64,000 nucleotides of DNA from RYN-133 sp036497285. Its GTDB lineage: Bacteria > Actinomycetota > Actinomycetes > Mycobacteriales > Jatrophihabitantaceae. Shown here in pieces: positions 34,743 through 44,244 of this stretch (positions are counted from its first letter, which is position 1; each line of letters opens with the position of its first letter). The notes beneath the pieces were generated by a model. That model saw nothing but the letters and a program-made list of their open reading frames with translations, did not search any database and was not told the origin of the DNA. The stretch covers positions 55,071 to 119,070 of the forward strand of contig DASXJR010000096.1 of NCBI GenBank assembly GCA_036497285.1, in the 5' to 3' direction. The position numbers were made by a program, and so were the translations under genes.

Positions 34743-35677
34743 AGCACCTCCTGAGCGCAGCCGACCTCGACCGTGACGAGGCGATCGCGATCCTCGACAC
34801 CGCCGGTCGCATGCACGCGATCCAGACCCGCGAGGTCAAGAAGCTGCCGCCGCTGCGCGGCCGGACCGTGGTGAACCTCTTCTTCGAGGACTCCACCCGC
34901 ACCCGCAGCTCGTTCGAGATCGCGGGGAAGTGGCTGTCCGCGGACGTGATCAACGTCAGCGCCAAGGGGTCCAGCGTCAGCAAGGGCGAATCGCTGCGTG
35001 ACACCGCTCTGACCGTCGCCGCGATGGGCGTCGACGCAATGGTGGTTCGCCATCACGCGTCCGGTGCGGTGCATCGGCTCGCCTCGTGGGTCGACTGCCA
35101 CGTCGTCAACGCCGGCGACGGCACCCACGAGCACCCGACCCAGGCGCTCCTCGACGCATACACCCTGCGCAACCGCATCGGTGACCTCGCCGACCGGCAC
35201 ATCGTCATCGTCGGCGACATCACCCACAGCCGGGTCGCGCGCAGCAACGTGCTGTTGCTGAACACCCTCGGCGCACGCGTCACGATGGTTGCCCCACCGA
35301 CGCTGATGCCGAGCGGGGTGGGCACGTGGCCGTGCGCCACGAACTGGGATCTCGACGAGACACTGTCGGGCAAGTCGTACGGTGATGTCGACGCGGTGAT
35401 GATGTTGCGGGTGCAGCGCGAGCGGATGTCCGGGGGATATTTTCCGACCGAGCGCGAGTACGCGATCGGCTACGGCCTGTCGCCAGCGCGGCTCGACCTG
35501 CTCGGCGACGATGTGCCGGTGCTGCACCCGGGGCCGATGAACCGCGGCCTCGAGATCAGCTCGGCCGCCGCGGACAGCGCGCGATCGTTGATCCTCGACC
35601 AAGTACAGGCAGGTGTTTCGGTGCGGATGGCCGTGCTTTATCGACTGCTCGCGGGAGCGGACGAGGTGACTGTGTGA
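34739..35677 (+). CDS. pyrB: Aspartate carbamoyltransferase catalytic chain
   Basis: Joins carbamoyl phosphate and aspartate, the first committed step of pyrimidine synthesis. The 312-residue protein carries the carbamoyl-phosphate motif FFEDSTRTRSSFE, the loop with VSAKGSSVSKGESLRDT, HHASGAVHRLA, and HPTQALLDAYTL. No regulatory chain (pyrI) is present, as in Gram-positive bacteria generally. The GTG overlaps pyrR by 4 bp. A 61-bp gap without obvious structure separates it from pyrC. Confidence 0.97.
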   Translation: MKHLLSAADLDRDEAIAILDTAGRMHAIQTREVKKLPPLRGRTVVNLFFEDSTRTRSSFEIAGKWLSADVINVSAKGSSVSKGESLRDTALTVAAMGVDAMVVRHHASGAVHRLASWVDCHVVNAGDGTHEHPTQALLDAYTLRNRIGDLADRHIVIVGDITHSRVARSNVLLLNTLGARVTMVAPPTLMPSGVGTWPCATNWDLDETLSGKSYGDVDAVMMLRVQRERMSGGYFPTEREYAIGYGLSPARLDLLGDDVPVLHPGPMNRGLEISSAAADSARSLILDQVQAGVSVRMAVLYRLLAGADEVTV

Positions 35678-35738
35678 GAACCGGAAGCAAGCTGTCCATT
35701 GCACCGCAGGGCCAACACGGTGATGCGGTGATGACGGC

Positions 35739-37031
35739 GTGACCTGGCTGCTCAAAGGCGTTCATCCGCTGGGCGGCGACGCGACGGACGTACTGATCGA
35801 CGACGGCGTGATCGCCGCGCTCGGCGGGAAGTTGTCCGCCGACCGCGAGATCGACGCGGACGGCCTGGTGCTGCTGCCCGGCTTCGTCGACCTGCACACC
35901 CACCTGCGCGAGCCCGGCCGTGAGGACACCGAGACCATCGCGACGGGTTCTGCCGCGGCCGCGCTCGGCGGCTTCACCGCGATCCATGCGATGGCCAACA
36001 CCGACCCGGTGGCCGACAACGCGGAGATCGTCGAGCAGGTGGCCCGGCTCGGTCGCGAGGCCGGGCTCGTCGACGTCCGTCCGGTGGGCGCGGTGTCCAA
36101 AGGACTGGCCGGCGAACAACTGGCCGAGATCGGCAACATGGCGCGATCCCGTGCAGCAGTAAGGCTCTTCTCCGACGACGGCAAGTGCGTGCACGACGCA
36201 AGGTTGATGCGTCGCGCGCTCGAGTACGTCAAGCCGTTCGGCGCCGCCGTCGCCCAGCACGCCCAGGACCCTCGATTGGCCGACCACAACGCCTGCGCGC
36301 ACGAGGGTGACGTGTCAGGACGGCTCGGCCTGCCAGGCTGGCCCGCGGTTGCCGAGGAGTCGATCATCGCCCGCGACGTGATGCTCGCCGAGCACACCGG
36401 CTCGCGGCTGCATGTCTGCCACGTGTCGACCGGGGGATCGGTCGAGGTGATCCGCTGGGCGAAGCAGCGCGGCATAGACGTCACCGCCGAGGTCACGCCG
36501 CACCACCTGTTGCTCAGCTGCGACCTGCTCGACAGCTATGACCCGATCTTCAAGGTGAATCCACCGCTGCGCCCGTCCGCTGACGTCGAGGCACTGCGCG
36601 CCGGCCTCGCCGACGGCACGATCGACGCGGTCGCCACCGACCACGCCCCGCACGCAAGCCATGACAAGGACCACGCGTTCGCCGAGGCCGCGTTCGGCAT
36701 GCTCGGCCTCGAGACGGCGCTCGGCGTGGTTGCCCAGACGATGGTTGCGACCGGGCTGCTCGGCTGGGCAGGTGTCGCCGACCGGATGTCCGTCCGTCCG
36801 GCGCGCATCGGTCGGGTCGCGGACCAGGGCCGTTCGCTTGCAACCGGCGAGCCGGCGCACCTGGCGCTCGTCGACCCGTCGGGGCAGTGGACGGTCGACC
36901 CGAGCCGGCTCGCTTCGCTGTCGCGCAACACGCCGTTCGCGGGACGAACTCTGCCGGCCCGCGTCGTCGCCACCTTCTACAACGGACAACCGACTGTTCT
37001 CGACGGTTCACTCGCGGAGGTCTCGGTATGA
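35739..37031 (+). CDS. pyrC: Dihydroorotase
   Basis: Zinc amidohydrolase that cyclises carbamoyl aspartate to dihydroorotate. The 430-residue class I enzyme has the metal pair HTH at His53 and His55 in DLHTHLREPGRED, DGKCVHDARLM, HVCHVSTGGSVEVI, TPHHLLL, and the catalytic Asp in ATDHAPHA. GTG start, chosen because MTWLLKGVHPLGG gives the normal length before the first strand; the preceding GTGATG repeats could mislead. Its stop codon lies at the first bases of a 57-bp repeat that ends at the carA ATG. Confidence 0.96.
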   Translation: MTWLLKGVHPLGGDATDVLIDDGVIAALGGKLSADREIDADGLVLLPGFVDLHTHLREPGREDTETIATGSAAAALGGFTAIHAMANTDPVADNAEIVEQVARLGREAGLVDVRPVGAVSKGLAGEQLAEIGNMARSRAAVRLFSDDGKCVHDARLMRRALEYVKPFGAAVAQHAQDPRLADHNACAHEGDVSGRLGLPGWPAVAEESIIARDVMLAEHTGSRLHVCHVSTGGSVEVIRWAKQRGIDVTAEVTPHHLLLSCDLLDSYDPIFKVNPPLRPSADVEALRAGLADGTIDAVATDHAPHASHDKDHAFAEAAFGMLGLETALGVVAQTMVATGLLGWAGVADRMSVRPARIGRVADQGRSLATGEPAHLALVDPSGQWTVDPSRLASLSRNTPFAGRTLPARVVATFYNGQPTVLDGSLAEVSV

Positions 37032-37086
37032 CTTGGCCCCTGAGCAGGGTCTTTCCCGGCGTGTCGCCCTGCTGGGAGGCCAAGCG
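37030..37086. repeat. Double-stem repeat, copy 2, bridging pyrC stop and carA start
   Basis: Begins GACTTGGCCCCTGAGCAGGG and ends CTGCTGGGAGGCCAAGCG. It is the 61-bp repeat without its two outermost base pairs. CTTGGCC pairs with GGCCAAG, and AGCAGGG pairs with CCCTGCT. The element starts inside the pyrC stop codon and ends one base before the carA ATG, so it fills the junction exactly. The fold may cause processing or attenuation inside the pyr operon. Confidence 0.85.
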
Positions 37087-38181
37087 ATGACCGCCTTGCT
37101 GGTGCTCGAGGACGGTCGCACGTTCGCCGGCGACGCGTACGGTGCGACGGGCGAAACCGTCGGCGAAGCGGTGTTCGCGACCGGCATGACCGGCTACCAA
37201 GAGACGCTCACCGACCCGAGCTACCACCGCCAGGTCGTCGTGCAGACCGCGCCGCACATCGGCAACACCGGCGTCAACGACGAGGATCCCGAGTCGCGCC
37301 GCATCTGGGTGGCCGGTTACGTCGTGCGCGACCCGGCCCGGCGTCCGTCCAGCTGGCGTTCGCTGCGCAGCCTGGACGAGGACCTCGCCGCACAGGGCAT
37401 CGTCGGGATCAGCGGCATCGACACCCGCGCCCTGACCCGGCATCTGCGGGAACGTGGCGCGATGCGCTGCGGCATCTCGACGACATCTGATCGCGATGCG
37501 CTGCTCACGAAGGTGCTCGACTCGCCGCCCATGGCCGGCGCCGACCTGTCCGCCGAGGTCACCACGCCCGAGCCGTACGTCGTCGACGCGATCGGTGCGA
37601 AGCGGTTCACGGTGGCGAGCCTGGACTACGGCATCAAGACCATGACGCCGCACCGGATGGCCGAGCGCGGCATCACCAGCCACGTGTTGCCGTCGACGGC
37701 GAGCGCCGACCAGGTCATCGCCACCGGTGCCGACGCGGTGTTCCTGGCCAACGGTCCCGGCGACCCCGCCACGGCCGATGACGCGGTTGCCACCGTGCGT
37801 GACCTGCTGCGCCGCGAGATGCCGATCTTCGGCATCTGCTTCGGCAACCAGGTGCTCGGACGGGCGTTCGGTTTCGGCACGTACAAGCTGGGCTACGGCC
37901 ACCGCGGCATCAACCAGCCCGTGCAAGACCGCGCCACCGGCAAGGTCGAGATCACTGCACACAATCACGGCTTCGCCGTCGACGCACCGCTCGACCGCAC
38001 GTCCGACACCGAGTTCGGCGCGGTCGAGGTCAGCCACGTCTGCCTCAACGACAACGTCGTCGAAGGGCTGATCGCCAGGGATACCAAGGCATTCAGCGTG
38101 CAGTACCACCCCGAGGCGGCAGCCGGTCCACACGACGCCGCCTACCTCTTCGACCGCTTCGTGGAGTTGTTGGATGCCTAA
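37087..38181 (+). CDS. carA: Carbamoyl-phosphate synthase small (glutaminase) chain
   Basis: Hydrolyses glutamine and passes ammonia to CarB. The 364-residue protein has the N-terminal CarA domain (FATGMTGYQETLTDPSYHRQ in parts) and a class I glutaminase domain with the nucleophile Cys in GICFGNQ (commonly GICLGHQ) and the His/Glu of YHPEA. The F and N substitutions near the nucleophile are mild and common in actinobacteria. Its stop overlaps carB by 8 bp (ATGCCTAA). Confidence 0.97.
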   Translation: MTALLVLEDGRTFAGDAYGATGETVGEAVFATGMTGYQETLTDPSYHRQVVVQTAPHIGNTGVNDEDPESRRIWVAGYVVRDPARRPSSWRSLRSLDEDLAAQGIVGISGIDTRALTRHLRERGAMRCGISTTSDRDALLTKVLDSPPMAGADLSAEVTTPEPYVVDAIGAKRFTVASLDYGIKTMTPHRMAERGITSHVLPSTASADQVIATGADAVFLANGPGDPATADDAVATVRDLLRREMPIFGICFGNQVLGRAFGFGTYKLGYGHRGINQPVQDRATGKVEITAHNHGFAVDAPLDRTSDTEFGAVEVSHVCLNDNVVEGLIARDTKAFSVQYHPEAAAGPHDAAYLFDRFVELLDA

Positions 38182-41100
38182 GCGCGAGGACATCGAACAC
38201 ATCCTGGTGATCGGGTCCGGACCGATCGTGATCGGCCAGGCTTGTGAGTTCGACTATTCCGGCACCCAGGCGTGCCGCGTGCTGCGCAGCGAGGGCTACC
38301 GCGTCAGCCTGGTCAACTCGAACCCGGCGACGATAATGACCGATCCGGAGTTCGCCGACGCCACCTACATCGAGCCGCTCACGCCCGAGTTCGTCGAGAA
38401 GGTGATCGAGGTCGAGCGCCCCGACGCGCTGCTGGCCACACTCGGTGGGCAGACCGCGCTCAACCTCGCGGTCGCGCTGCACGACCGCGGTGTGCTCGAG
38501 CGCTACGGCGTCGAACTCATCGGTGCGGACATCGAGGCGATCCAGCGCGGGGAGGATCGCCAGCGGTTCAAGGAGATCGTGCGTCGAGTTGGGGGACAGG
38601 TGCCCGACTCGCTCGTCTGCAAGTCCATGGACGAGGCCGTCGGGTTCGCCGCCACCGTGGACAACCGCGTCGTGATCCGCCCGTCCTTCACGATGGGCGG
38701 GCTGGGGTCGGGACTCGCCAACGGTGCGGACGAGGTGCGGACGATGGTGGCGCGCGGCCTCGTGGCCAGCCCCGTGCACGAAGTGCTTGTCGAGGAGTCG
38801 GTGTTCGGCTGGAAGGAGTTCGAGCTCGAGTTGATGCGCGACCGGCACGACAACGTCGTCGTGGTCTGCTCGATCGAGAATCTCGATCCGATGGGCGTGC
38901 ACACCGGTGACTCGATCACCGTCGCGCCCGCGATGACGCTCACCGACCGCGAGTACCAGCACATGCGCGACATCGGCATCGCGGTGCTGCGCGAGGTCGG
39001 CGTCGACACCGGCGGCTGCAACATCCAGTTCGCGATCAACCCGGCCGACGGCCGCATGATCGTGATCGAGATGAACCCGCGGGTGTCCCGGTCCTCGGCG
39101 CTCGCGTCCAAGGCAACCGGCTTCCCGATTGCGAAAATCGCAGCGCGGCTGGCGGTCGGGTACACGCTCGACGAGATCCCGAACGACATCACCCGTAAGA
39201 CGCCGGCTGCGTTCGAGCCCACCCTCGATTACGTCGTGGTGAAGGTGCCGCGGTTCGCGTTCGAGAAGTTCCCCGGCGCCGATCCGGTGCTCACCACGCA
39301 CATGAAGAGCGTGGGCGAGGCGATGGCCATCGGCCGCAACTTCACCGAGGCGCTCGGCAAGGCGCTGCGGTCGATGGAAACGAAGGCCGCCGGGTTCTGG
39401 ACGACGACCCGGCCTGCCATCGACAAGGCCGAGGCGCTTGCCGTCGCGGCGGCACCGACCGACGGGCGGCTCTACGCCGTCGAGCGTGCCATGCATGCCG
39501 GCGCCGGCGTCGCCGAACTGGCGGACGCAACCGGGATCGATCCTTGGTTCCTCGACCAGCTCGCGATGATCCTCGAGGTCGGCGAGGCGGTTCAGGACGC
39601 CCCGACGTTGACGGAAAGCCTGCTGCGCAAGGCGAAACGGCACGGATTGTCCGACCGGCAGATCGCCGCGCTGCGCCCCGAGCTGGCCGGCGAGGCGGGG
39701 GTGCGCGCATTGCGGCACCGGCTGTCCATCCGTCCCGTCTACAAGACCGTCGACACCTGCGCCGCCGAGTTCGCCGCCACTACGCCCTACCACTACTCGT
39801 CCTACGACGAAGAGACCGAAGTGGCGCCGCAGCCCGACCGGCCCAAGGTGATCATTCTGGGCAGCGGTCCGAACCGCATCGGTCAGGGCATCGAGTTCGA
39901 CTACTCGTGCGTGCACGCCGTGATGGCGCTGCGCGACGCCGGCTACGAGACCGTGATGGTCAACTGCAACCCCGAGACCGTGTCCACCGACTACGACACC
40001 GCCGACCGGCTGTACTTCGAGCCGCTGACCTTCGAGGACGTCCTCGAGGTCGTGCACGCCGAGCAGCAGTCCGGCACCGTCGCGGGCGTGATCTGCACGC
40101 TGGGCGGGCAGACGCCGCTAGGTCTCGCTCAACGGCTCAAGGACGCGGGCGTGTCGGTGCTCGGCACCCAGCCTGAGGCGATCGACCTCGCCGAGCACCG
40201 CGGCGCATTCGGACGGGTGCTGGCCGAGGCCGACCTGCCTGCGCCGACGCACGGCACCGCCATCTCGTTCGAGCAGGCGAAGGCGGTCGCCGACGGCATC
40301 GGTTACCCGGTGCTCGTCCGGCCGTCGTACGTGCTCGGCGGACGCGGCATGGAGATCGTCTACGACGAGCAGCACCTGCTCGACTACATCAACCGCGCCA
40401 CCGAGATCACCGCAGATCACCCTGTGCTCGTGGACAGATTCCTCGACGACGCGGTCGAGATCGACGTCGACGCGCTCTACGACGGCACCGATCTGTACCT
40501 CGGTGGCGTGATGGAGCACATCGAGGAAGCCGGCATCCACTCCGGCGACTCGGCGTGCGCGCTGCCGCCGATCACGCTCGGCGCCGCCGACATCGATGCG
40601 GTGCGTCGCTCGACGCTGGCCATCGCGCAGGGAGTCGGCGTGCGCGGACTGCTCAATGTGCAGTACGCACTCGCCGGCGACGTGCTGTACGTGCTCGAGG
40701 CCAACCCGCGTGCGTCCCGCACCGTGCCGTTCGTGTCGAAGGCGACCGCGGTGCAACTGGCGAAGGCCGCGGCCCGCATCGCGCTCGGCACGACGATCCG
40801 GGAACTGCGCAGCGAGGGCATCCTGCCCACGTCCGGCGACGGTGGCGACCTTCCCGATGATGCACCGATCGCGGTCAAGGAGGCGGTGCTGCCGTTCACC
40901 CGGTTCCGCACCCCGGGCGGCGACCACGTCGACTCCATCCTCGGGCCGGAGATGAAGTCGACCGGCGAGGTGATGGGCTTCGACGCCACGTTCGGCACCG
41001 CGTTCGCGAAGTCGCAGGCGGCCGCGTACGGCTCGCTGCCCGTCAAGGGCACCGTGTTCGTCAGCATCGCCAACCGCGACAAGCGCGCGGCGATCTTCCC

Positions 41101-41470
41101 GGTGAAACGCCTGTCCGACCTGGGGTTCCGGGTTCTCGCCACGGCCGGCACCGCGCAGGTGCTGCGGCGCAACGGCGTCGACGCCCAGGTCGTCGGCAAG
41201 TTCAGCGACGGCCCGGGCAATGTGGTCGAGAAGATCATGGCGGGCGAGGTGGACCTCGTGCTGAACACGCCGTGGGGTTCGGGCGGTCCGCGTCTGGACG
41301 GGTACGAGATCCGCACCGCGGCGGTCGCCGCGGGCATCCCCTGCCTGACCACCGTCCAGGCCGCCGCAGCGGCGGTGCAGGGCATCGAGGAGCTGTCGCG
41401 CGGCGAGGTCGGCGTGCGCTCCCTGCAGGACCTCCACAAGCAACTCAGTGATTGGCGCGGTACGCGATGA
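38174..41470 (+). CDS. carB: Carbamoyl-phosphate synthase large chain
   Basis: Makes carbamoyl phosphate for arginine and pyrimidines from bicarbonate, ammonia and two ATP. The 1098-residue protein has two homologous ATP-grasp halves, each with its glycine-rich opening (ILVIGSGPIVIGQA; IILGSGPNRIGQG). Further blocks are LATLGGQTALNLA, EMNPRVSRSSALASKATGFP in the first half and EANPRASRTVPFVSKAT in the second, an oligomerisation region between, and a C-terminal MGS-like allosteric domain. The ATG start overlaps carA by 8 bp, and the stop overlaps pyrK by 4 bp. Confidence 0.98.
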   Translation: MPKREDIEHILVIGSGPIVIGQACEFDYSGTQACRVLRSEGYRVSLVNSNPATIMTDPEFADATYIEPLTPEFVEKVIEVERPDALLATLGGQTALNLAVALHDRGVLERYGVELIGADIEAIQRGEDRQRFKEIVRRVGGQVPDSLVCKSMDEAVGFAATVDNRVVIRPSFTMGGLGSGLANGADEVRTMVARGLVASPVHEVLVEESVFGWKEFELELMRDRHDNVVVVCSIENLDPMGVHTGDSITVAPAMTLTDREYQHMRDIGIAVLREVGVDTGGCNIQFAINPADGRMIVIEMNPRVSRSSALASKATGFPIAKIAARLAVGYTLDEIPNDITRKTPAAFEPTLDYVVVKVPRFAFEKFPGADPVLTTHMKSVGEAMAIGRNFTEALGKALRSMETKAAGFWTTTRPAIDKAEALAVAAAPTDGRLYAVERAMHAGAGVAELADATGIDPWFLDQLAMILEVGEAVQDAPTLTESLLRKAKRHGLSDRQIAALRPELAGEAGVRALRHRLSIRPVYKTVDTCAAEFAATTPYHYSSYDEETEVAPQPDRPKVIILGSGPNRIGQGIEFDYSCVHAVMALRDAGYETVMVNCNPETVSTDYDTADRLYFEPLTFEDVLEVVHAEQQSGTVAGVICTLGGQTPLGLAQRLKDAGVSVLGTQPEAIDLAEHRGAFGRVLAEADLPAPTHGTAISFEQAKAVADGIGYPVLVRPSYVLGGRGMEIVYDEQHLLDYINRATEITADHPVLVDRFLDDAVEIDVDALYDGTDLYLGGVMEHIEEAGIHSGDSACALPPITLGAADIDAVRRSTLAIAQGVGVRGLLNVQYALAGDVLYVLEANPRASRTVPFVSKATAVQLAKAAARIALGTTIRELRSEGILPTSGDGGDLPDDAPIAVKEAVLPFTRFRTPGGDHVDSILGPEMKSTGEVMGFDATFGTAFAKSQAAAYGSLPVKGTVFVSIANRDKRAAIFPVKRLSDLGFRVLATAGTAQVLRRNGVDAQVVGKFSDGPGNVVEKIMAGEVDLVLNTPWGSGGPRLDGYEIRTAAVAAGIPCLTTVQAAAAAVQGIEELSRGEVGVRSLQDLHKQLSDWRGTR

Positions 41471-42324
41471 CAGCGGTCCAGGAGACGTGCGAGATCTTCT
41501 CGGTGCAGAAGGTCGGCGACTACTTCCAGTTCACCGTGGTCGCGCCCGGCATCGCGAAGTCCGCCCGTCCCGGCCAGTTCGTCGCGGTGGGCGTCGGCGG
41601 CGAGAACACATCGATGCTGCTGCGACGCTCGTTCGCGCTCTACAACGCGACACCCGGCGGACAGTTCGCCGGCACGATCCAGTTCGTCGTGGCCGAGCAC
41701 GGTCCGGGCACCCGCTGGCTCACCCAGCGCCGCACCGGCGACGTGATCGACATCGTCGGGCCGGTCGGCACATCGTTCCCGACCCCGGCCGGACCCTCGC
41801 CGGCGGTGCTCGTCGGCGGCGGCTACGGCACCGCCCCGTTGATCCCGCTGGCGCAGGCGCTGCTCGCCAACGGGTCACCCGTCGAGATCATCCTGGGCGC
41901 CTCGACCGCCGGGCGGCTCTTCGGCGAGATCGTCGCGAAGCGGCTGGTCGGCGCGGTCACCGTGACCACCGACGACGGCAGTGCCGGCGAGCGCGGTCTC
42001 GTGACCGACGTGCTGGCGGCGGCCATCGCGCGGATCAACGCCGAGATCATCTACGCCTGCGGACCGATGCCGATGCTCCGCGCGGTGGGCGACGTCGCGC
42101 GCGAGCACTCGATCCGGGCGCAGGTCGCAGTCGAGGAAGCCATGGCCTGCGGGATCGGCGTGTGCATGACCTGCGTGCTGCCGGTGCGTGACGACGACGG
42201 GCAGTCGCGGTTCGTGCGCTCGTGTGTCGACGGTCCGGTGTTCGACGCGGACCGGGTGCGCTGGGCCGACGTCGGCACGCTGCCCCCTGACCTCGTCGGC
42301 GCCGATGCGATGGGAGGCCATTGA
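41467..42324 (+). CDS. pyrK: Dihydroorotate dehydrogenase electron-transfer subunit (PyrK type)
   Basis: Carries electrons from dihydroorotate dehydrogenase B to NAD+ through FAD and a [2Fe-2S] cluster. The 285-residue protein has an FAD-binding barrel (SFALYNAT), an NAD-binding part (LVGGGYGTAPLIPLA), and the C-terminal cluster cysteines at 228, 233, 236 and 253 (ACGIGVCMTC ... RSCVDG). The ATG overlaps the carB stop by 4 bp; a slightly earlier in-frame start is possible but would lie deep in carB. Its presence with a class 1B pyrD indicates an NAD-linked, not quinone-linked, enzyme. Confidence 0.93.
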   Translation: MTAVQETCEIFSVQKVGDYFQFTVVAPGIAKSARPGQFVAVGVGGENTSMLLRRSFALYNATPGGQFAGTIQFVVAEHGPGTRWLTQRRTGDVIDIVGPVGTSFPTPAGPSPAVLVGGGYGTAPLIPLAQALLANGSPVEIILGASTAGRLFGEIVAKRLVGAVTVTTDDGSAGERGLVTDVLAAAIARINAEIIYACGPMPMLRAVGDVAREHSIRAQVAVEEAMACGIGVCMTCVLPVRDDDGQSRFVRSCVDGPVFDADRVRWADVGTLPPDLVGADAMGGH

Positions 42325-43271
42325 TGGCTGACATGTCCACCCGGCTCGGCACGGTCGAGCTGCCCAATCCGGTCCTGACCGCGTCCGGCTGCGCGGCGGC
42401 AGGACGTGAGCTGCAGCAGTTCTTCGACGTCGCAACCCTCGGCGCCGTCGTCACCAAGTCGATCATGACCAAGGCGCGGTCCGGTCGACCGACGCCGCGG
42501 ATGGCCGAGACGCCGAGCGGCATGCTCAACTCGATCGGCCTGCAGGGACCGGGTATCGAGTCGTTCGTCGCGAACGACCTCGCCTGGCTGCAGGAACATG
42601 GTGCGCGCACCGTGGTGTCGATCGCGGGCTCGCACACCGACGAGTACGTCGAGCTCGCCCGCCGCCTCGCCGGCCACCCGGCGGTGTCGATGATCGAGGT
42701 CAACATCTCGTGCCCGAACGTGGAGAGCCGCGGCCAGGTCTTCGCCTGCGACGCGCTCGCGTCGTCGCGGGTGGTCGGGGCGGTGCGGCGCGCGGCCGAC
42801 CCGAGCCAGCCAGTGTTCGCCAAGCTCTCGCCGGACGTCACCGACATCACGCTGATCGCTCGGGCCTGCGCGGACGCCGGCGTCGACGGCTTCTCGCTCA
42901 TCAACACACTGCTCGGCATGGTGATCGACCCGGTCACGATGCGGCCGGCACTCGGCGGCGTGACCGGTGGGCTGAGCGGTCCGGCGATCCGTCCGGTGGC
43001 CGTGCGGTGCGTGTGGCAGGTGCGCAATGCCCTACCGCATCTGCCGATTCTCGGGATGGGCGGCATCCGCACCGGCCTCGACGCGCTCGAGTTCGTCCTT
43101 GCCGGCGCGTCGGCGGTGTCGGTGGGCACCGCGGTGTTCGGCGACCCGTCCGCGCCCGTCCGGGTGCTGGCCGAACTGGAACAGGCGTTGAACGAGCGCG
43201 GCTTCGACTCGTTGACCGACGCGATCGGCTACGCCCACCGCGCGGCCGATCACGAGCTGATCCGGGTATGA
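42324..43271 (+). CDS. pyrD: Dihydroorotate dehydrogenase, class 1B catalytic subunit
   Basis: Oxidises dihydroorotate to orotate with FMN and passes electrons to PyrK. The 315-residue protein has NPVLTASGCAAAGRELQQF, TPRMAETPSGMLNSIGLQ, the active-site loop EVNISCPNVES with the catalytic Cys characteristic of class 1B, and GMGGIRTGLDALEFVLAGAS for FMN phosphate binding. The ATG shares one base with the pyrK stop (TGATG), so the subunits are tightly coupled. It differs from the membrane class 2 PyrD of mycobacteria, which lies outside the operon. Confidence 0.96.
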   Translation: MADMSTRLGTVELPNPVLTASGCAAAGRELQQFFDVATLGAVVTKSIMTKARSGRPTPRMAETPSGMLNSIGLQGPGIESFVANDLAWLQEHGARTVVSIAGSHTDEYVELARRLAGHPAVSMIEVNISCPNVESRGQVFACDALASSRVVGAVRRAADPSQPVFAKLSPDVTDITLIARACADAGVDGFSLINTLLGMVIDPVTMRPALGGVTGGLSGPAIRPVAVRCVWQVRNALPHLPILGMGGIRTGLDALEFVLAGASAVSVGTAVFGDPSAPVRVLAELEQALNERGFDSLTDAIGYAHRAADHELIRV

Positions 43272-44095
43272 CGTTCGGGAAGCGGCTCGACGCGGCCCTG
43301 GACGAGCGCGGCCCGCTGTGCGTCGGCATCGACCCGCATCCCGCACTGCTCGAAGCATGGGAACTCGACGACGACGCGGACGGCCTGGCCCGCTTCGCCG
43401 ACACGTGCGTCGAGGCGTTCGCCGGTACCGCCGCTGTGATCAAACCGCAATCCGGGCTGTTCGAGCCGTACGGGTCGCGCGGTATCGCGGTGCTGGAACG
43501 CACGGTCGCCGCCTGCCGCGACGCCGGCGCGTTGGTCGTGCTCGACGTGAAGCGCGGTGACATCGGCACAACCATGGCCGGGTACGCGCGCGCCTACCTC
43601 GATCCGTCCGCACCGCTGGCCGCGGACGCGATCACGGTCAGCCCGTACCTCGGCGTCGGCTCGCTCGAACCGGCCTTCGAACTGGCCGCGCGGCACGGCA
43701 CCGGCGTATTCGTGCTCGCCCTGACGTCCAACCCCGAGGGTCCGCAGGTCCAGCGTGCCCGGACCGCCGACGGACGCACGGTGGCGCAAGCCGTGCTCGA
43801 CGACCTGGCCCGGCGCAATGCCGGCGCCGACCCGATGGGCTCGCTCGGCGTCGTTGTCGGCGCGACGATCGGTGCCGCCGATGTCGGTCTGGAGACGCTC
43901 AACGGTCCGTACCTCGTGCCCGGCATCGGCGCCCAAGGAGGCACCGCGGACGACGTCCGGCGCATCTTCGGCGCCGCCGTCCGAAACGTCGTCCCGAGCG
44001 TGTCCCGCGAGGTGCTCCGCCACGGCCCGGACGGCGGCGCGCTCCGCTCCGCACTGGTGAGCCAGGTCACACAATTCGGATTTTTGCGCAACTAA
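43268..44095 (+). CDS. pyrF: Orotidine 5'-phosphate decarboxylase
   Basis: Decarboxylates OMP to UMP, the final step of the de novo pathway. The 275-residue length and the motif LDVKRGDIGTTM, containing the catalytic Lys and Asp, fit the longer type 2 family used by actinobacteria. CVGIDPHP lies near the start, and LVPGIGAQGGTADD near the phosphate site. The ATG overlaps the pyrD stop by 4 bp. It ends the pyr operon; a 149-bp gap with no recognisable gene follows. In many actinobacteria mihF comes next, but not here. Confidence 0.96.
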   Translation: MTFGKRLDAALDERGPLCVGIDPHPALLEAWELDDDADGLARFADTCVEAFAGTAAVIKPQSGLFEPYGSRGIAVLERTVAACRDAGALVVLDVKRGDIGTTMAGYARAYLDPSAPLAADAITVSPYLGVGSLEPAFELAARHGTGVFVLALTSNPEGPQVQRARTADGRTVAQAVLDDLARRNAGADPMGSLGVVVGATIGAADVGLETLNGPYLVPGIGAQGGTADDVRRIFGAAVRNVVPSVSREVLRHGPDGGALRSALVSQVTQFGFLRN

Positions 44096-44244
44096 CCCGC
44101 AAGTCGGTCATCGCAGAACGCTGCTGAGACTACGGACAGTCTTCAGGCGCGATTGAGTCGCACTCTGTATCGTCCTCCCGGGCTGTGGCCCTGGAAGTGC
44201 CCCCGTACCGCTCCACTCTCTCTCCCCACAGGGAAGGAATCTCC

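Noticed and set aside
38093..40057. Long reading frame on the minus strand opposite carB (over 650 codons)
   Set aside because: It mirrors the conserved carB frame, a common effect in GC-rich DNA. Its protein is rich in His, Arg, Val and Leu without any domain, and carB is unmistakable.
42321..42323. TTG one codon upstream as the pyrD start
   Set aside because: The adjacent ATG gives the normal TGATG coupling with pyrK and is the stronger start.
44096..44244. tRNA or small RNA gene in the pyrF-oxygenase gap
   Set aside because: No cloverleaf, terminator or strong hairpin could be found; only the ribosome site of the oxygenase gene is evident.
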